Counted from the first letter of the stretch, positions 1 to 8,871 are shown. The stretch: 64,000 bases of DNA from NORP110 sp051251595 (GCA_051251595.1 JBPOFA010000015.1:1-64000), one strand, 5' to 3'. Program-made: numbers and translations. The notes: a model not told the origin generated them from the sequence alone.

Positions 1-33
1 GAATGTCCCTTCCCAAACCTGTCACCGCAACAA

Positions 34-64
34 AAAAGGCCGCGCCTGAATGGCGCGGCCTTTT
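34..64 (-). terminator. Rho-independent terminator of the DUF1127 gene
   Basis: A perfect 13-bp inverted repeat (34-46 against 52-64) with a 5-nt loop lies 24 bases past the stop of the minus-strand DUF1127 gene. Read on the minus strand, the GC-rich stem ends in a run of six T. The plus side also ends in TTTT, so it may stop transcription from the left as well. Confidence 0.85.
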
Positions 65-88
65 CCGGTTGGGTGTAAGCGGTTTTGC

Positions 89-286
89 TTAGCGTTGCAG
101 GCGTAGGATATCGCCACGTGTCAGTCCGATGTCTTCCAATTCGCGGTCAGACAGTTTCGACAACAGTTTTTGTGTTGTCCGGCGATCGTTCCAGGTCAGA
201 ACGGATCCAACGAGTGAGTTGAATGCAGCTACAAGGCGGGCGCCGTAGCCGACAGTGGTCGAGCGGTTTGTGTATGTAACGGCCAT
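89..286 (-). CDS. DUF1127 domain small protein (YjiS-like)
   Basis: A 65-residue basic protein with a C-terminal DUF1127 motif around DRELEDIGLTRGDI, typical of small alphaproteobacterial proteins. Some members of the family elsewhere have been linked to RNA turnover and phosphate or stress responses; the role here is unknown. The ATG at 286 is chosen because AAGGA lies 8 bases upstream; the upstream in-frame ATG at 295 would overlap that site. The gene is monocistronic and ends in a strong terminator. It is transcribed away from ruvC. Confidence 0.85.
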   Translation of the reverse strand: MAVTYTNRSTTVGYGARLVAAFNSLVGSVLTWNDRRTTQKLLSKLSDRELEDIGLTRGDILRLQR

Positions 287-605
287 CTTGGTCATCCTTA
301 AAAATACATAACGCAGTATTGCGTTTCGAGTGCCAGATAGGCCGGGTATTCTTTTCAAACAAGCCGTAATAATCGCATGCCCGATATGCTGGTTTTACAT
401 ATCGAATAACGATGCGTAAATGATTGTAAAACTTAGGTAAATTTACGATGAAATGTGTCGGTATTGGCGCGGCAAATGACGGTTTTGGCCCTTCCCAAAG
501 GGAAGGTTTCTGGCGGGAATGTTCCGCCTCGCCCCCAAGATGTTCTGGCGGATGTTCGCGTTTCGTGCTAATTCGATAAAAAAACAACAAGAGCAGGGCA
601 GTTTC
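287..605. other. Divergent intergenic region between DUF1127 gene and ruvC
   Basis: This 319-base stretch has no convincing gene. It must hold the promoters of the DUF1127 gene (leftward) and the ruvCAB operon (rightward). A short dyad, CCTTCCC/GGGAAGG at 490-506 with a 3-base loop, sits about 100 bases before ruvC. I see no clear promoter hexamers and no obvious LexA-type box. Confidence 0.5.
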
Positions 606-1112
606 ATGCGTGTGATTGGGATCGATCCCGGGTTGCGCAACACCGGTTGGGGCGTCATCGATGTTGATGGGCCGCGTCTGACCCATGTGGGCAACGGTGT
701 GTGTTGTTCGGATGGCGATGATCTATCAGAGCGTCTTTTGAGTCTTTTCAATCAATTGTCAGAAGTCATTGATGCGTTCAGCCCCACGACGGCTGCCGTT
801 GAAAAGACCTTTGTGAACAAGGATGGTGCCGGCACGCTAAAGCTGGGCCAAGCGCGCGGCATCGCTTTGCTGGTACCGGCCAAGGCTGGGCTCGAGATTG
901 GCGAATATTCCCCCAACACCGTCAAAAAGACCGTTGTGGGGGTTGGACACGCCCAAAAGGGGCAGGTGTTGCATATGGTGCAGCTGCAATTGCCCGGGGT
1001 TCAGATCAAGGGCCCGGACGCAGCAGATGCGTTGGCAATTGCGATTTGCCATTCTCATCATGCACAATCGGCCGGGCATCTGAACGCGGCATTGAAAAAG
1101 GCGATGGCATGA
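606..1112 (+). CDS. ruvC: Holliday junction resolvase RuvC
   Basis: RuvC is the endonuclease that cuts Holliday junctions symmetrically during recombination and repair, acting on RuvAB-bound junctions. The 168-residue product is the normal size. All four catalytic acids are visible at the same numbers as in E. coli: D7 in GIDPG, E66 in VEKTF, and D138 and D141 in GPDAADALA. The ATG at 606 begins the conserved MRVIGIDPG; an open frame extends upstream to 519 but does not look like RuvC. Its stop overlaps the ruvA start (ATGA), so the two are probably translationally coupled. Confidence 0.97.
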   Translation: MRVIGIDPGLRNTGWGVIDVDGPRLTHVGNGVCCSDGDDLSERLLSLFNQLSEVIDAFSPTTAAVEKTFVNKDGAGTLKLGQARGIALLVPAKAGLEIGEYSPNTVKKTVVGVGHAQKGQVLHMVQLQLPGVQIKGPDAADALAIAICHSHHAQSAGHLNAALKKAMA

Positions 1113-1774
1113 TTGGTAAGCTATCAGGACGGATTGATTATCGCGGCAATGATCATGTTTTGATCGATGTGCGCGGTGTGGGATACATGGTTTACGTGTC
1201 CGACCGCACCTTGGCCGGATTGCCCGGCACCGGAGAGGCGGTTTCGCTTTATACCGATTTGCTGGTGCGTGAGGATTTGCTGCAGCTCTTTGGGTTCAAC
1301 AGTCTGGTTGAAAAGGAATGGCATCGGTTGTTGATGAGCATTTCGGGCATCGGGGCAAAGGCCTCTATGGCGATCCTTGGGACCTTGGGGTCGGAAGGGG
1401 TGTCGCGGGCGATTGCGCTTGGGGATTGGAACGCCATCAAAGCAGCGCCGGGTGTTGGCCCGAAAATCGCGCAACGCGTGGTGAATGAACTGAAAGACAA
1501 AGCGCCCAAAGTCATGGCCATCAGCGACACGGCCGCTCCCGCCGCGATGGTGGATTTGCCACAGGATGAGGTGATCGAAACGGTGCCCGTTGCGGGCCCC
1601 GCTGCGCCGCCAAGCGCGGGTTCTGTGTCAGAGGCCCTGTCGGCGCTTCAGAACCTAGGCTATACGCCCGGCGATGCGGCCGGTGCAGTGGCGCAGGCCT
1701 CTGGCGACAGCCCAGAGGCGAGCACGGCAGATCTGATCCGGTCTGCGCTGCGTCTGCTGGCACCGAAAGGATAA
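1109..1774 (+). CDS. ruvA: Holliday junction branch migration protein RuvA
   Basis: RuvA binds the four-way junction as a tetramer and loads the RuvB motor. The 221-residue product has the N-terminal OB-fold (MIGKLSGRI...), two helix-hairpin-helix motifs (around GIGAKASMAILG and GVGPKIAQRVV), an acidic/alanine-rich linker, and a C-terminal three-helix domain that contacts RuvB (from SEALSALQNLGY). The start overlaps the ruvC stop by four bases. ruvB follows after three bases, so ruvCAB is one operon. Confidence 0.97.
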   Translation: MIGKLSGRIDYRGNDHVLIDVRGVGYMVYVSDRTLAGLPGTGEAVSLYTDLLVREDLLQLFGFNSLVEKEWHRLLMSISGIGAKASMAILGTLGSEGVSRAIALGDWNAIKAAPGVGPKIAQRVVNELKDKAPKVMAISDTAAPAAMVDLPQDEVIETVPVAGPAAPPSAGSVSEALSALQNLGYTPGDAAGAVAQASGDSPEASTADLIRSALRLLAPKG

Positions 1775-1777
1775 CCC

Positions 1778-2806
1778 ATGGCAGAGCCTGACCCAACCCT
1801 GCGCCCTGACCGGCAACCCGAGGACGCGGATCGCGCCTTGCGGCCACAAATGCTGGAAGACTTCACCGGGCAGGTCGAAGCGCGGGCGAATTTGCGTGTG
1901 TTCATCGAAAGCGCCAAGCAACGGGGCGAGGCGATGGACCATGTGCTGTTCCATGGGCCTCCAGGCTTGGGCAAGACGACATTGGCGCAGATCATGGCCC
2001 GAGAGCTGGGGGTGAATTTTCGGATGACCTCTGGCCCGGTTCTGGCGCGTGCTGGTGATCTGGCGGCGATCCTTACCAATCTGGAAGCGCGGGACGTGTT
2101 GTTCATCGACGAAATCCATCGGCTGAACCCGGTGGTAGAAGAGGTGCTGTACCCCGCGCTGGAAGATTTTGAGCTGGATCTGGTGATTGGTGAGGGGCCC
2201 GCCGCCCGGACCGTCCGGATCGAATTGCAGCCCTTCACGCTTGTGGGGGCGACGACCCGATTGGGGCTGCTGACGACGCCGCTGCGCGATCGTTTCGGCA
2301 TTCCGGTGCGCCTGCAATTTTACACCGTGCCAGAGCTGAATGAGATCGTGGCCCGTGGTGCCCGGCTGATGGGCATATCCGCAGATCCAGAGGGCACGCG
2401 TGAGATCGCCAAGCGGGCCCGTGGGACGCCGCGCATTGCGGGGCGGTTGCTGCGCCGGGTGGTGGATTTTGCCGTTGTCGAAGGCGACGGGCGTTTGTCC
2501 CATGCCATCGCGGATTCCGCGCTGACGCGGCTTGGCGTTGATCATTTGGGTCTGGATGGGGCGGATCGCCGGTATTTGCGGCTGATCGCGGAAAACTATG
2601 CGGGCGGCCCCGTGGGGATCGAAACCATGTCTGCAGCCCTGTCTGAAAGCCGCGATGCTTTGGAAGAAGTTATTGAACCCTATCTGTTGCAGCAGGGCTT
2701 GATTCAACGTACCCCGCGCGGGCGCATGTTGGCGGCCAAGGCTTGGGCCCATCTGGGGTTGGATGCCCCAAAGGCCCCGGGTCAGCCTGACATGTTCGGG
2801 AAGTAA
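1778..2806 (+). CDS. ruvB: Holliday junction branch migration ATPase RuvB
   Basis: RuvB is the hexameric AAA+ motor that pulls DNA through the RuvA-bound junction. The 342-residue protein shows the Walker A GPPGLGKTT, the Walker B DEIHRL, sensor residues, and a C-terminal winged-helix domain (GLIQRTPRGR). Length and architecture are standard. AAGGA lies just before the ATG. No RuvB-specific oddities are seen. Confidence 0.98.
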   Translation: MAEPDPTLRPDRQPEDADRALRPQMLEDFTGQVEARANLRVFIESAKQRGEAMDHVLFHGPPGLGKTTLAQIMARELGVNFRMTSGPVLARAGDLAAILTNLEARDVLFIDEIHRLNPVVEEVLYPALEDFELDLVIGEGPAARTVRIELQPFTLVGATTRLGLLTTPLRDRFGIPVRLQFYTVPELNEIVARGARLMGISADPEGTREIAKRARGTPRIAGRLLRRVVDFAVVEGDGRLSHAIADSALTRLGVDHLGLDGADRRYLRLIAENYAGGPVGIETMSAALSESRDALEEVIEPYLLQQGLIQRTPRGRMLAAKAWAHLGLDAPKAPGQPDMFGK

Positions 2807-2849
2807 CAACTGCGGGACTTGGTCGCCCGGCGCAGGATAGGATCACGCT

Positions 2850-3479
2850 ATGACACCTGAAAACATCACCGAAATGTTCAGCGACGCGGCGGGTTCTTAT
2901 AAGTTCGCCCGTTGGGGACGCCCTATTGTGCCGGTGGTCTTCGGTGTCGAGGACGCAACCCTGAAGGTCGTCAAAGGCGCGATAGAGGCCGTGGTGTCCA
3001 TGGCCGGACATAAGATGGCAGAACATGACCCCGAACTTGGCGCAAACCTGCTGATCTTTTTCCTGCGCGACTGGTCAGAGCTGGCCGAGGTCAAAGACAT
3101 GGATCAGCTGGTGCCCAATATGGGGCCGCTGCTGGACCGGCTAACGGCGCAAGAGGCCAACCAATACCGGCTGTTCCGCTTTGATGATGCTGGTGCGATT
3201 CAGGCCTGTTTTCTGTTTTTGCGTGTGGATGCCGCGATGCAGGACATGGCGGCCGAAGATATCGCCCTTGGGCAGGCGGCCCAGATGATGCTGGTCTGGG
3301 GCGCTTCAGCATTTTCTGCGAAATCCCCACTGGCGCATTTGCCGGATGGCAAGGGTTCGGTGCTGCGACCTGACGTGGCGGCGATCATCCGGGCGTCATA
3401 TGATGCGACGATGCCGGTCGCGGCCAATGACCCGGCCCATGCCCTTCGCATTTTTGCGCGTGTTGGGGACTTCGCCTGA
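2850..3479 (+). CDS. Conserved hypothetical protein downstream of ruvB
   Basis: A soluble 209-residue protein without signal peptide or membrane segment. I do not recognise a named domain. It is alpha-helical in appearance, rich in Met and Ala, with a possible hydrophobic core at GANLLIFFLRDW and a C-terminal segment near ALRIFARVGDFA. It starts 43 bases after ruvB and runs the same way, so it may be cotranscribed with ruvCAB. Codon use matches its neighbours, which supports a real gene. No function can be assigned. Confidence 0.8.
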   Translation: MTPENITEMFSDAAGSYKFARWGRPIVPVVFGVEDATLKVVKGAIEAVVSMAGHKMAEHDPELGANLLIFFLRDWSELAEVKDMDQLVPNMGPLLDRLTAQEANQYRLFRFDDAGAIQACFLFLRVDAAMQDMAAEDIALGQAAQMMLVWGASAFSAKSPLAHLPDGKGSVLRPDVAAIIRASYDATMPVAANDPAHALRIFARVGDFA

Positions 3480-3704
3480 AGTTCGGCATTCCGAATATGG
3501 CCCAGGATACCTGTGGCCGCATTCGAATCGCAAGCCGGGCTTGACCTGCAGCACCGCTCGGAGCCCTTGGCCGAGCTTCATTAGCACTATGCGTTCTGTC
3601 CTTAAGCGAAGGACGGATTGAAGCCCGAAGTGGATTTGTTTGTCGCAATTGTGGTAGAATGCTTTTGCAGCTGTAAGAAACTCGAACACAAGGAGTACCT
3701 ACTT
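3480..3704. other. Non-coding spacer before the small cytochrome c gene
   Basis: About 225 bases without a supported gene. Its base composition differs from the flanking coding DNA. It contains a short dyad, GTCCTT/AAGGAC, near 3598-3614. It probably holds the promoter of the cytochrome c gene; no clear hexamers were identified. Confidence 0.4.
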
Positions 3705-4031
3705 ATGCGACCATCCACACTTGCAACGGTATTCGCTATGGTTTTCAGTCCGTTTCCAGCCATCGCCGCCGATGTCGACAATGGAGCGTACTTAGCGGCC
3801 GAAAACTGCGCGCGCTGCCATGATATCGCCGAAGGCGGTGGAGCAAAGACAATGCCGCCGAGCTTTGCCTCGATCGCCGCATTTCGGGCCGAGGACCAGA
3901 TCTATGTCCGTATCATGTTCCCGCAGATGCATTCGCCAATGCCTGCCTGGTCGATGATGCTGTCATCGGACGAAGTCGATGATCTGACTGCATACATAAC
4001 GTCTCTTGACCCTTCTCCCAGTGCAGAGTGA
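3705..4031 (+). CDS. Small periplasmic class I cytochrome c
   Basis: A 108-residue exported monohaem cytochrome c. Residues 1-21 form a signal peptide ending PAIAA. The haem-attachment motif C35-A-R-C38-H39 follows, and a Met in FPQMHSPMPAW is the likely sixth ligand. The C-terminus (LSSDEVDDLTAYITSL) is the usual closing helix of class I cytochromes. AAGGAG at 3690-3695 fixes the ATG. The electron donor and acceptor are unknown; it stands alone after a 225-base spacer and is not next to oxidase genes. Confidence 0.88.
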   Translation: MRPSTLATVFAMVFSPFPAIAADVDNGAYLAAENCARCHDIAEGGGAKTMPPSFASIAAFRAEDQIYVRIMFPQMHSPMPAWSMMLSSDEVDDLTAYITSLDPSPSAE

Positions 4032-4128
4032 TTGGGTCGGGACGAACGGGACATGCAATTACCATGTTGCAAATGCGAAGGATAGAGCGTTGGCCCTTGC
4101 GGCATGTGCCTATGGCAGTGCCCAGGCG

Positions 4129-4554
4129 TTACGTGGCTGACCTGAACTTTGCGATCCATCGGTCAATCCGCTTTTTATTCACGCCGTAATCATAGCCGCC
4201 GACCTTTTGGCGTGAAAAGAAACTTACCGCTGTTCCGGATGGGTTGGCAGTGGCGCTCACCGTGGCGATGTCCGGGAACCCCCAAATAAACGATCGTGTC
4301 ACAAAACTGATCCGTCCCTCTTGCGCAGAGCCTGCCAGTATTTTGGTGCGGGGCGTGGACAGTGCGATCTGTTCGATTTCCAAAAGGGCGGCAGTCGGAT
4401 CCATGTGGGTTTCCAGCGTTATCTTGTGACCGGCCGGGCCGATCTCTGCGGTGACCGGATCAACGTGCCATGCCGTCGGGTCTACGGGGGTAAGGCGGAT
4501 ATAGGATATTCCGGCACCGAGAAGGAGGACCAGGAGGAGGAGGGCGATTTTCAT
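4129..4554 (-). CDS. DUF1499 family membrane-anchored protein
   Basis: A 141-residue protein with one N-terminal hydrophobic segment (KIALLLLVLLLGAGISYI) followed by a periplasmic DUF1499-type domain. The family signature near the end is visible: FFSRQKVGGYDYGVNKKRI followed by a Trp-containing helix. The function of DUF1499 is not known. The ATG at 4554 (MKIALL) is preferred over 4563 because it begins a normal signal anchor. It converges on the cytochrome c gene and is divergent from the ybgC-tol operon. Confidence 0.82.
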   Translation of the reverse strand: MKIALLLLVLLLGAGISYIRLTPVDPTAWHVDPVTAEIGPAGHKITLETHMDPTAALLEIEQIALSTPRTKILAGSAQEGRISFVTRSFIWGFPDIATVSATANPSGTAVSFFSRQKVGGYDYGVNKKRIDRWIAKFRSAT

Positions 4555-4729
4555 GAAATACATTTCGATTTAGTAAGAGGCTATATGCCCCATGTAAGGG
4601 CCTGCGTCGGGTTTTCATTGGGGCGGCCCGGAATACCCGTATGTTCACAGAAACGTGACTGCAGGGATGGGGTGGTTGATCCGGCCTATTCGCCTTGCGT
4701 CAAATGCTGCTGGGCGGCTATCAGGGGCC

Positions 4730-5152
4730 ATGGATGACGAAACCGAAAACAGCGCCCACCATCGTTTCCCTGTGCGGGTCTATTACGAAGACACGGATCT
4801 TGCCGGTATCGTTTATTATGCCAATTATCTGAAATTCATTGAACGGGCGCGCACGGAATTTGTGCGGGGGCTTGGGATCGATCAGACAGAGCTGAAAGAC
4901 CAGCTGGGCCTGGTGTTCGCGGTGCGCCGGGTTGAGGCGGATTATCTGCGTCCGGGCAAATTTGACGACGTGTTGACGGTGGCCACGACGGTTGCGGAGG
5001 TCACCGGTGCCCGGATCGTTTTGCGCCAGGACGTGCTGCGTGAGGACGCGCTTTTGTTCAGCGCAGTGGTCACGTTGGTGGCGATTGGCATGGATGGTGG
5101 CGCAAAGCGGTTGCCAGCAGATATCCGCCGAATATTTCAGAATTGGCGGTAA
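4730..5152 (+). CDS. ybgC: Tol-Pal associated acyl-CoA thioesterase YbgC
   Basis: A hotdog-fold thioesterase of 140 residues. The 4-hydroxybenzoyl-CoA thioesterase-type signature YYEDTDLAGIVYYANYLKF includes the active-site Asp and the conserved YYANY. YbgC hydrolyses short or acyl-carrier-bound acyl chains and is usually encoded first in tol-pal operons, as here. The ATG at 4730 (MDDETEN) is chosen from the domain boundary; the frame is open upstream to 4655. tolQ starts 102 bases later. Confidence 0.93.
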   Translation: MDDETENSAHHRFPVRVYYEDTDLAGIVYYANYLKFIERARTEFVRGLGIDQTELKDQLGLVFAVRRVEADYLRPGKFDDVLTVATTVAEVTGARIVLRQDVLREDALLFSAVVTLVAIGMDGGAKRLPADIRRIFQNWR

Positions 5153-5254
5153 TTTGATCAGACCGAGCCTGCTTGGTGTTGGCAATTCATCGAAAAAACC
5201 TTTATCGCTGGTCTTAATCAGAGCCGAAAATCGGCCCCCAAAAGAGCAGGCAAA

Positions 5255-5950
5255 ATGGAAACAGAAACCCTTGCGGCGGCGCAACAGCTGGATTTTTCCT
5301 TTCTGGCGTTGTTTTTACGCGCGACCCTGACCGTCAAACTTGTGATGATTATGTTGATCATCGCGTCCTTTTGGTCCTGGGCCATTATTATTCAACGTCA
5401 TTTGATTTATCGCCGCGTGCGATCTGAATCCACAGAGTTTGATCAGGCGTTCTGGTCGGGCGAACCGCTGGATGAGCTGTTTGAGCAGATCGGCGACACC
5501 CCCAAGGGGCCTGCGGAAAAGATCTTTTCTGCGGGAATGTTAGAGTGGCGGCGCTCTCATCGGCAGGATGGTGGTTTGATCGCGGGGGCTCAATCCCGGA
5601 TCGATCGGTCGATGGATGTGGCGATTGCCAAGGAATCCGAAGACCTGAACGCAGGCCTGTCTTTTCTTGCGACTGTGGGGTCAACCGCGCCTTTCGTCGG
5701 ATTGTTTGGGACGGTTTGGGGCATCAAGAACGCGTTTGAAGAAATCGCGATGCAGCAGAACACGAACCTGGCCGTCGTGGCCCCCGGAATTGCCGAGGCG
5801 TTGATGGCGACCGGTCTGGGGCTGTTGGCAGCGATCCCGGCGGTTATTTTCTACAACAAGCTGACCTCTGACAGCGAGCATATCGTATCGGGATATGAGG
5901 CCTTTGCAGATGAATTCGCGACGATCCTGTCGCGCGAACTGGACAGCTGA
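5255..5950 (+). CDS. tolQ: Tol-Pal system proton channel subunit TolQ
   Basis: TolQ is the inner-membrane MotA/TolQ/ExbB-family subunit that with TolR harvests proton motive force to energise TolA during outer-membrane constriction. The 231-residue protein has three membrane segments: near residues 20-45, and two in the C-terminal half, the second of them starting around the conserved FLATVGSTAPFVGLFGTVWG. Length is normal. tolR follows after three bases. Confidence 0.96.
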   Translation: METETLAAAQQLDFSFLALFLRATLTVKLVMIMLIIASFWSWAIIIQRHLIYRRVRSESTEFDQAFWSGEPLDELFEQIGDTPKGPAEKIFSAGMLEWRRSHRQDGGLIAGAQSRIDRSMDVAIAKESEDLNAGLSFLATVGSTAPFVGLFGTVWGIKNAFEEIAMQQNTNLAVVAPGIAEALMATGLGLLAAIPAVIFYNKLTSDSEHIVSGYEAFADEFATILSRELDS

Positions 5951-5953
5951 GCC

Positions 5954-6424
5954 ATGGGGGCATCAGTCGCATCCAAAGGGGGCGGAGGCCGACGCGGCAG
6001 ACGTCGGAATCGCAACAAGCCGATGGCAGAAATCAACATCACCCCATTTGTGGATGTGATGTTGGTTTTGCTGATCATCTTCATGGTCGCGGCCCCGTTG
6101 TTGACGGTCGGTGTGCCGGTTGAACTGCCAAAGACGGCGGCAGACGCGCTGAAAAGCGAACAGGAAGAACCGTTGACGATCACATTGGCGCTGGACGGGC
6201 GCACGTTGATCCAATCCACCGAAATCAACAGCGAAGAGCTGATCCCGAAATTGCGGGCGATTGCAGTGGAACGCAATGACGATAAGGTCTTTTTGCGGGC
6301 GGATGGCGCGATCCCATATGAACGTGTCATGCAGGTGATGGGCGCGTTGAATGCCGGGGGTTTTCGTAACATTGGTCTGGTGACGGATGTTGGCGGTCCT
6401 TCCCTGGACGGCAGCGACGGTTAG
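5954..6424 (+). CDS. tolR: Tol-Pal system protein TolR
   Basis: An ExbD/TolR protein of 156 residues with a basic N-terminus (RRGRRRNRN), one membrane helix containing the conserved proton-path Asp (ITPFVDVMLVLLIIFMVAAP) and a periplasmic domain with the invariant KVFLRADGAIPYERV stretch. It pairs with TolQ. The C-terminus ends GGPSLDGSDG. The tolA start lies six bases downstream. Confidence 0.95.
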   Translation: MGASVASKGGGGRRGRRRNRNKPMAEINITPFVDVMLVLLIIFMVAAPLLTVGVPVELPKTAADALKSEQEEPLTITLALDGRTLIQSTEINSEELIPKLRAIAVERNDDKVFLRADGAIPYERVMQVMGALNAGGFRNIGLVTDVGGPSLDGSDG

Positions 6425-6430
6425 GGCGTT

Positions 6431-7543
6431 TTGGCCTTGAACACTGGCACATATATCTCTGGCTTTGCCCATGGGGTGTTCATTTTGTGGGCGCTTTTTG
6501 GGGGCATTTTTCTGCGCTCGGACGAACCGACGCCTGCGGATGCCAGTGATGTTTCCCTGATTTCAGGGGCAGAGTTCGCGGCAATGACCTTGCCAGATCA
6601 AGCGCCGGTGGTGCCCTTGGATGAACCGGTGGTCGTGCCCCCGGCACCAGAGGATACAGCGCCAGAGCTTGCGTCCGGTGCTGATGAAGCGCCGGATCAA
6701 TCCGGCCCGGAAGATGTGACACCGCCTGTGGCAGAGGCTTTGCCAGAGACGCCAGACCCGGTTGTGGTCCCGCCTGCGGATGTGCCTGATGAGGCCCCTG
6801 TGCTGGACGCGCCGCCCTCTGCGAGCATTCAGGTTCCTGTGGAAACCGTGACAGACGAAACGCCGAAACCCGCCGAAGCGCCACGGATTTCTGACCTCGC
6901 CGCGCCAGAGGCGCCCCCGGGTGCTGAAGTGGCCGAAACGGCCACGCCAGAGGTCAGTCCCGATAGCGCAGCCGAAACCGTGGCGGACGAAAAACCGGCA
7001 ACAGCGCCGGAACAAGCAGCGACAGAGATCGTAACCGAAGCGGAAAAGCCCGCCAGCTCTGTCATGGCGTCTTCGCGTCGCCCGGTCAGCCGCCCGCCGC
7101 GTCCGACCCCAAGCCCCGCGCCAAAGCCTGAAACCCCCGCTGATCCAACCAAGGGGATTGATGATGCTCTGGCCGGTTTGGCAGAGGAACCGGCGCAAGC
7201 TGCGCCTGACATTCCGCGTGGCCCGCCGATGACGGGCAGCGAAAAAGACGGGTTTCGGATCGCGGTCAGCAACTGTTGGGTTGTTGATGTTGGGTCGCAG
7301 GCTGCTAATGTCATTGTGACAGTCGGGTTTTCTTTGGACCAGGACGGCAAGGTGATTGGCGGGAGCCTGAAGATGATACGGGCCGAAGGTGGTGACGACA
7401 ACGCGGTGAGTTCCGCGTTTGGGGCGGCACGGCGTGCAATTTTGCGCTGCCAGAATGCCGGGTACAATTTGCCGCGCGAGAAATACGCGCAATGGCGAAA
7501 CGTTGAATTGACGTTCAATCCGAAGGACATGAGGATAAAATGA
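6431..7543 (+). CDS. tolA: Tol-Pal system protein TolA, with a long Pro/Ala/Glu-rich linker
   Basis: TolA spans the periplasm and couples TolQR to TolB-Pal. The 370-residue product starts with TTG at 6431 (TTG at 6437 is also possible) and has one N-terminal membrane helix (FAHGVFILWALFGGIFL), then some 230 residues dominated by Pro, Ala, Glu and Val, and a C-terminal TonB/TolA-type domain (from FRIAVSNCWVVD to the end). The linker lacks the Lys/Ala-rich helical repeats of enterobacterial TolA and is probably extended. Its stop overlaps the tolB start (ATGA). Confidence 0.92.
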   Translation: MALNTGTYISGFAHGVFILWALFGGIFLRSDEPTPADASDVSLISGAEFAAMTLPDQAPVVPLDEPVVVPPAPEDTAPELASGADEAPDQSGPEDVTPPVAEALPETPDPVVVPPADVPDEAPVLDAPPSASIQVPVETVTDETPKPAEAPRISDLAAPEAPPGAEVAETATPEVSPDSAAETVADEKPATAPEQAATEIVTEAEKPASSVMASSRRPVSRPPRPTPSPAPKPETPADPTKGIDDALAGLAEEPAQAAPDIPRGPPMTGSEKDGFRIAVSNCWVVDVGSQAANVIVTVGFSLDQDGKVIGGSLKMIRAEGGDDNAVSSAFGAARRAILRCQNAGYNLPREKYAQWRNVELTFNPKDMRIK

Positions 7544-8871
7544 ACTTGCTGAAAACGATGCTTTTGGTCTTGGCCTTGTTGACGACGCCCTTTGCGGCGG
7601 TTGCACAGCAAAACTCTGAACCGCTTAGGCTGGATGTGACGACTGGTATTGTTGAACCGATGCCTTTTGCGGTGCCGCAGTTCATTGCAGAAACTCCGGC
7701 AGCGGCTGAATATGCGCGCAACATCACGCAGGTTATTGCCTCTGATCTGGTTGGGTCTGGTCTGTTTCGGGAAATTCCCAGCAACGCCCATATTTCAAAA
7801 ATCACCAGCTTTGACAGCCCCGTCCAATATGCCGATTGGAAAGCGATCAACGCGCAGGCGCTGATCACAGGGGCCGTCAGTGCGGATAGCAATGGCCGGT
7901 TGTCGGTCAAGTTTCGTGTGTTCGACATCTTTTCGGATGGGCAACTGGGGGAGGGGCTGCAGTTTGGCGGTTCCACCGGCAGCTGGCGCCGCATGGCTCA
8001 CAAGGTGGCTGATGCGGTTTACAGCCGGATAACCGGTGAAGGCGGGTATTTTGACAGCCGTGTTGTGTATGTGGCCGAAAGCGGCCCGAAGAATAACCGG
8101 CAAAAGCGGCTGGCTGTCATGGATTATGACGGCGCGAATGTGCAGTATCTGACGGACAGTTCAACGATCGTTGTAACGCCAAGGTTTTCGCCAACCGGCG
8201 ACCGGGTGCTTTACACAAGCTATGAAACCGGCTTCCCACGTGTGTTTGTGCTGGATGTGGGCACGATCAATCGCAAGCCGCTGAACCCCAAAAGCGAAGA
8301 AATGACCTTTGCGTCCCGGTTTGGGCCGGATGGAAAACAGGTGGTCTATTCGCAATCAGACAACGGCAATACCGACATCTACAAAATGAATGTCGGTGGT
8401 GGTGGGGTTCAGCGTTTGACCAAAACGCCCTCTATTGAAACGGCCCCCAGCTATTCCCCGGATGGCAGCAAGATTGTCTTTGAAAGCGACCGAAGCGGCA
8501 CCCAGCAATTATATGTGATGGATGCGAATGGGGGTGAGGCCACGCGGATCAGCTTTGGCAAAGGGCGTTACGGAACACCGGTTTGGTCGCCGCGCGGCGA
8601 TTTGATTGCCTTTACCAAACAGGCCAATGGCCGTTTTCACATTGGCGTGATGCGCACGGACGGATCCGAAGAGCGTTTGTTGACCGCGTCTTTCCTGGAT
8701 GAAGGTCCAACATGGTCCCCGAATGGCCGCGTGATTATGTTTACCCGTGAATCTCAGGGGGAAAACGGGTCGGCGGCGCTCTATTCGGTTGATGTTTCCG
8801 GGCGCAATCTGCGTCGTGTGCCAACCAATGGGGCCGCCTCTGATCCGGCGTGGTCGCCGTTGTTGAAGTGA
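7540..8871 (+). CDS. tolB: Tol-Pal system beta-propeller protein TolB
   Basis: TolB is the periplasmic partner that binds Pal and TolA. The 443-residue protein has a cleaved signal peptide (to about residue 22, AAVAQQ), an N-terminal alpha/beta domain, and a six-bladed beta-propeller with repeated SPDG/SPNG-type blade motifs (for example APSYSPDGSKIVFESD and GPTWSPNGRVIMF). Length is typical. pal follows after 73 bases. Confidence 0.97.
   Translation: MNLLKTMLLVLALLTTPFAAVAQQNSEPLRLDVTTGIVEPMPFAVPQFIAETPAAAEYARNITQVIASDLVGSGLFREIPSNAHISKITSFDSPVQYADWKAINAQALITGAVSADSNGRLSVKFRVFDIFSDGQLGEGLQFGGSTGSWRRMAHKVADAVYSRITGEGGYFDSRVVYVAESGPKNNRQKRLAVMDYDGANVQYLTDSSTIVVTPRFSPTGDRVLYTSYETGFPRVFVLDVGTINRKPLNPKSEEMTFASRFGPDGKQVVYSQSDNGNTDIYKMNVGGGGVQRLTKTPSIETAPSYSPDGSKIVFESDRSGTQQLYVMDANGGEATRISFGKGRYGTPVWSPRGDLIAFTKQANGRFHIGVMRTDGSEERLLTASFLDEGPTWSPNGRVIMFTRESQGENGSAALYSVDVSGRNLRRVPTNGAASDPAWSPLLK

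Noticed and set aside
490..506. Short hairpin upstream of ruvC, considered as a terminator
   Set aside because: Seven-base stem with a weak following TTT and no gene ending before it on that strand.
1655..2809. A 384-residue open frame antisense to ruvB
   Set aside because: It mirrors the high-GC codon pattern of ruvB; the product is low in hydrophobic residues, rich in Gln, Arg and Pro, and resembles no protein family.
6563..7791. Long frames antisense to tolA
   Set aside because: They arise from the biased Pro/Ala/Glu codons of the TolA linker; no start context or domain supports them.
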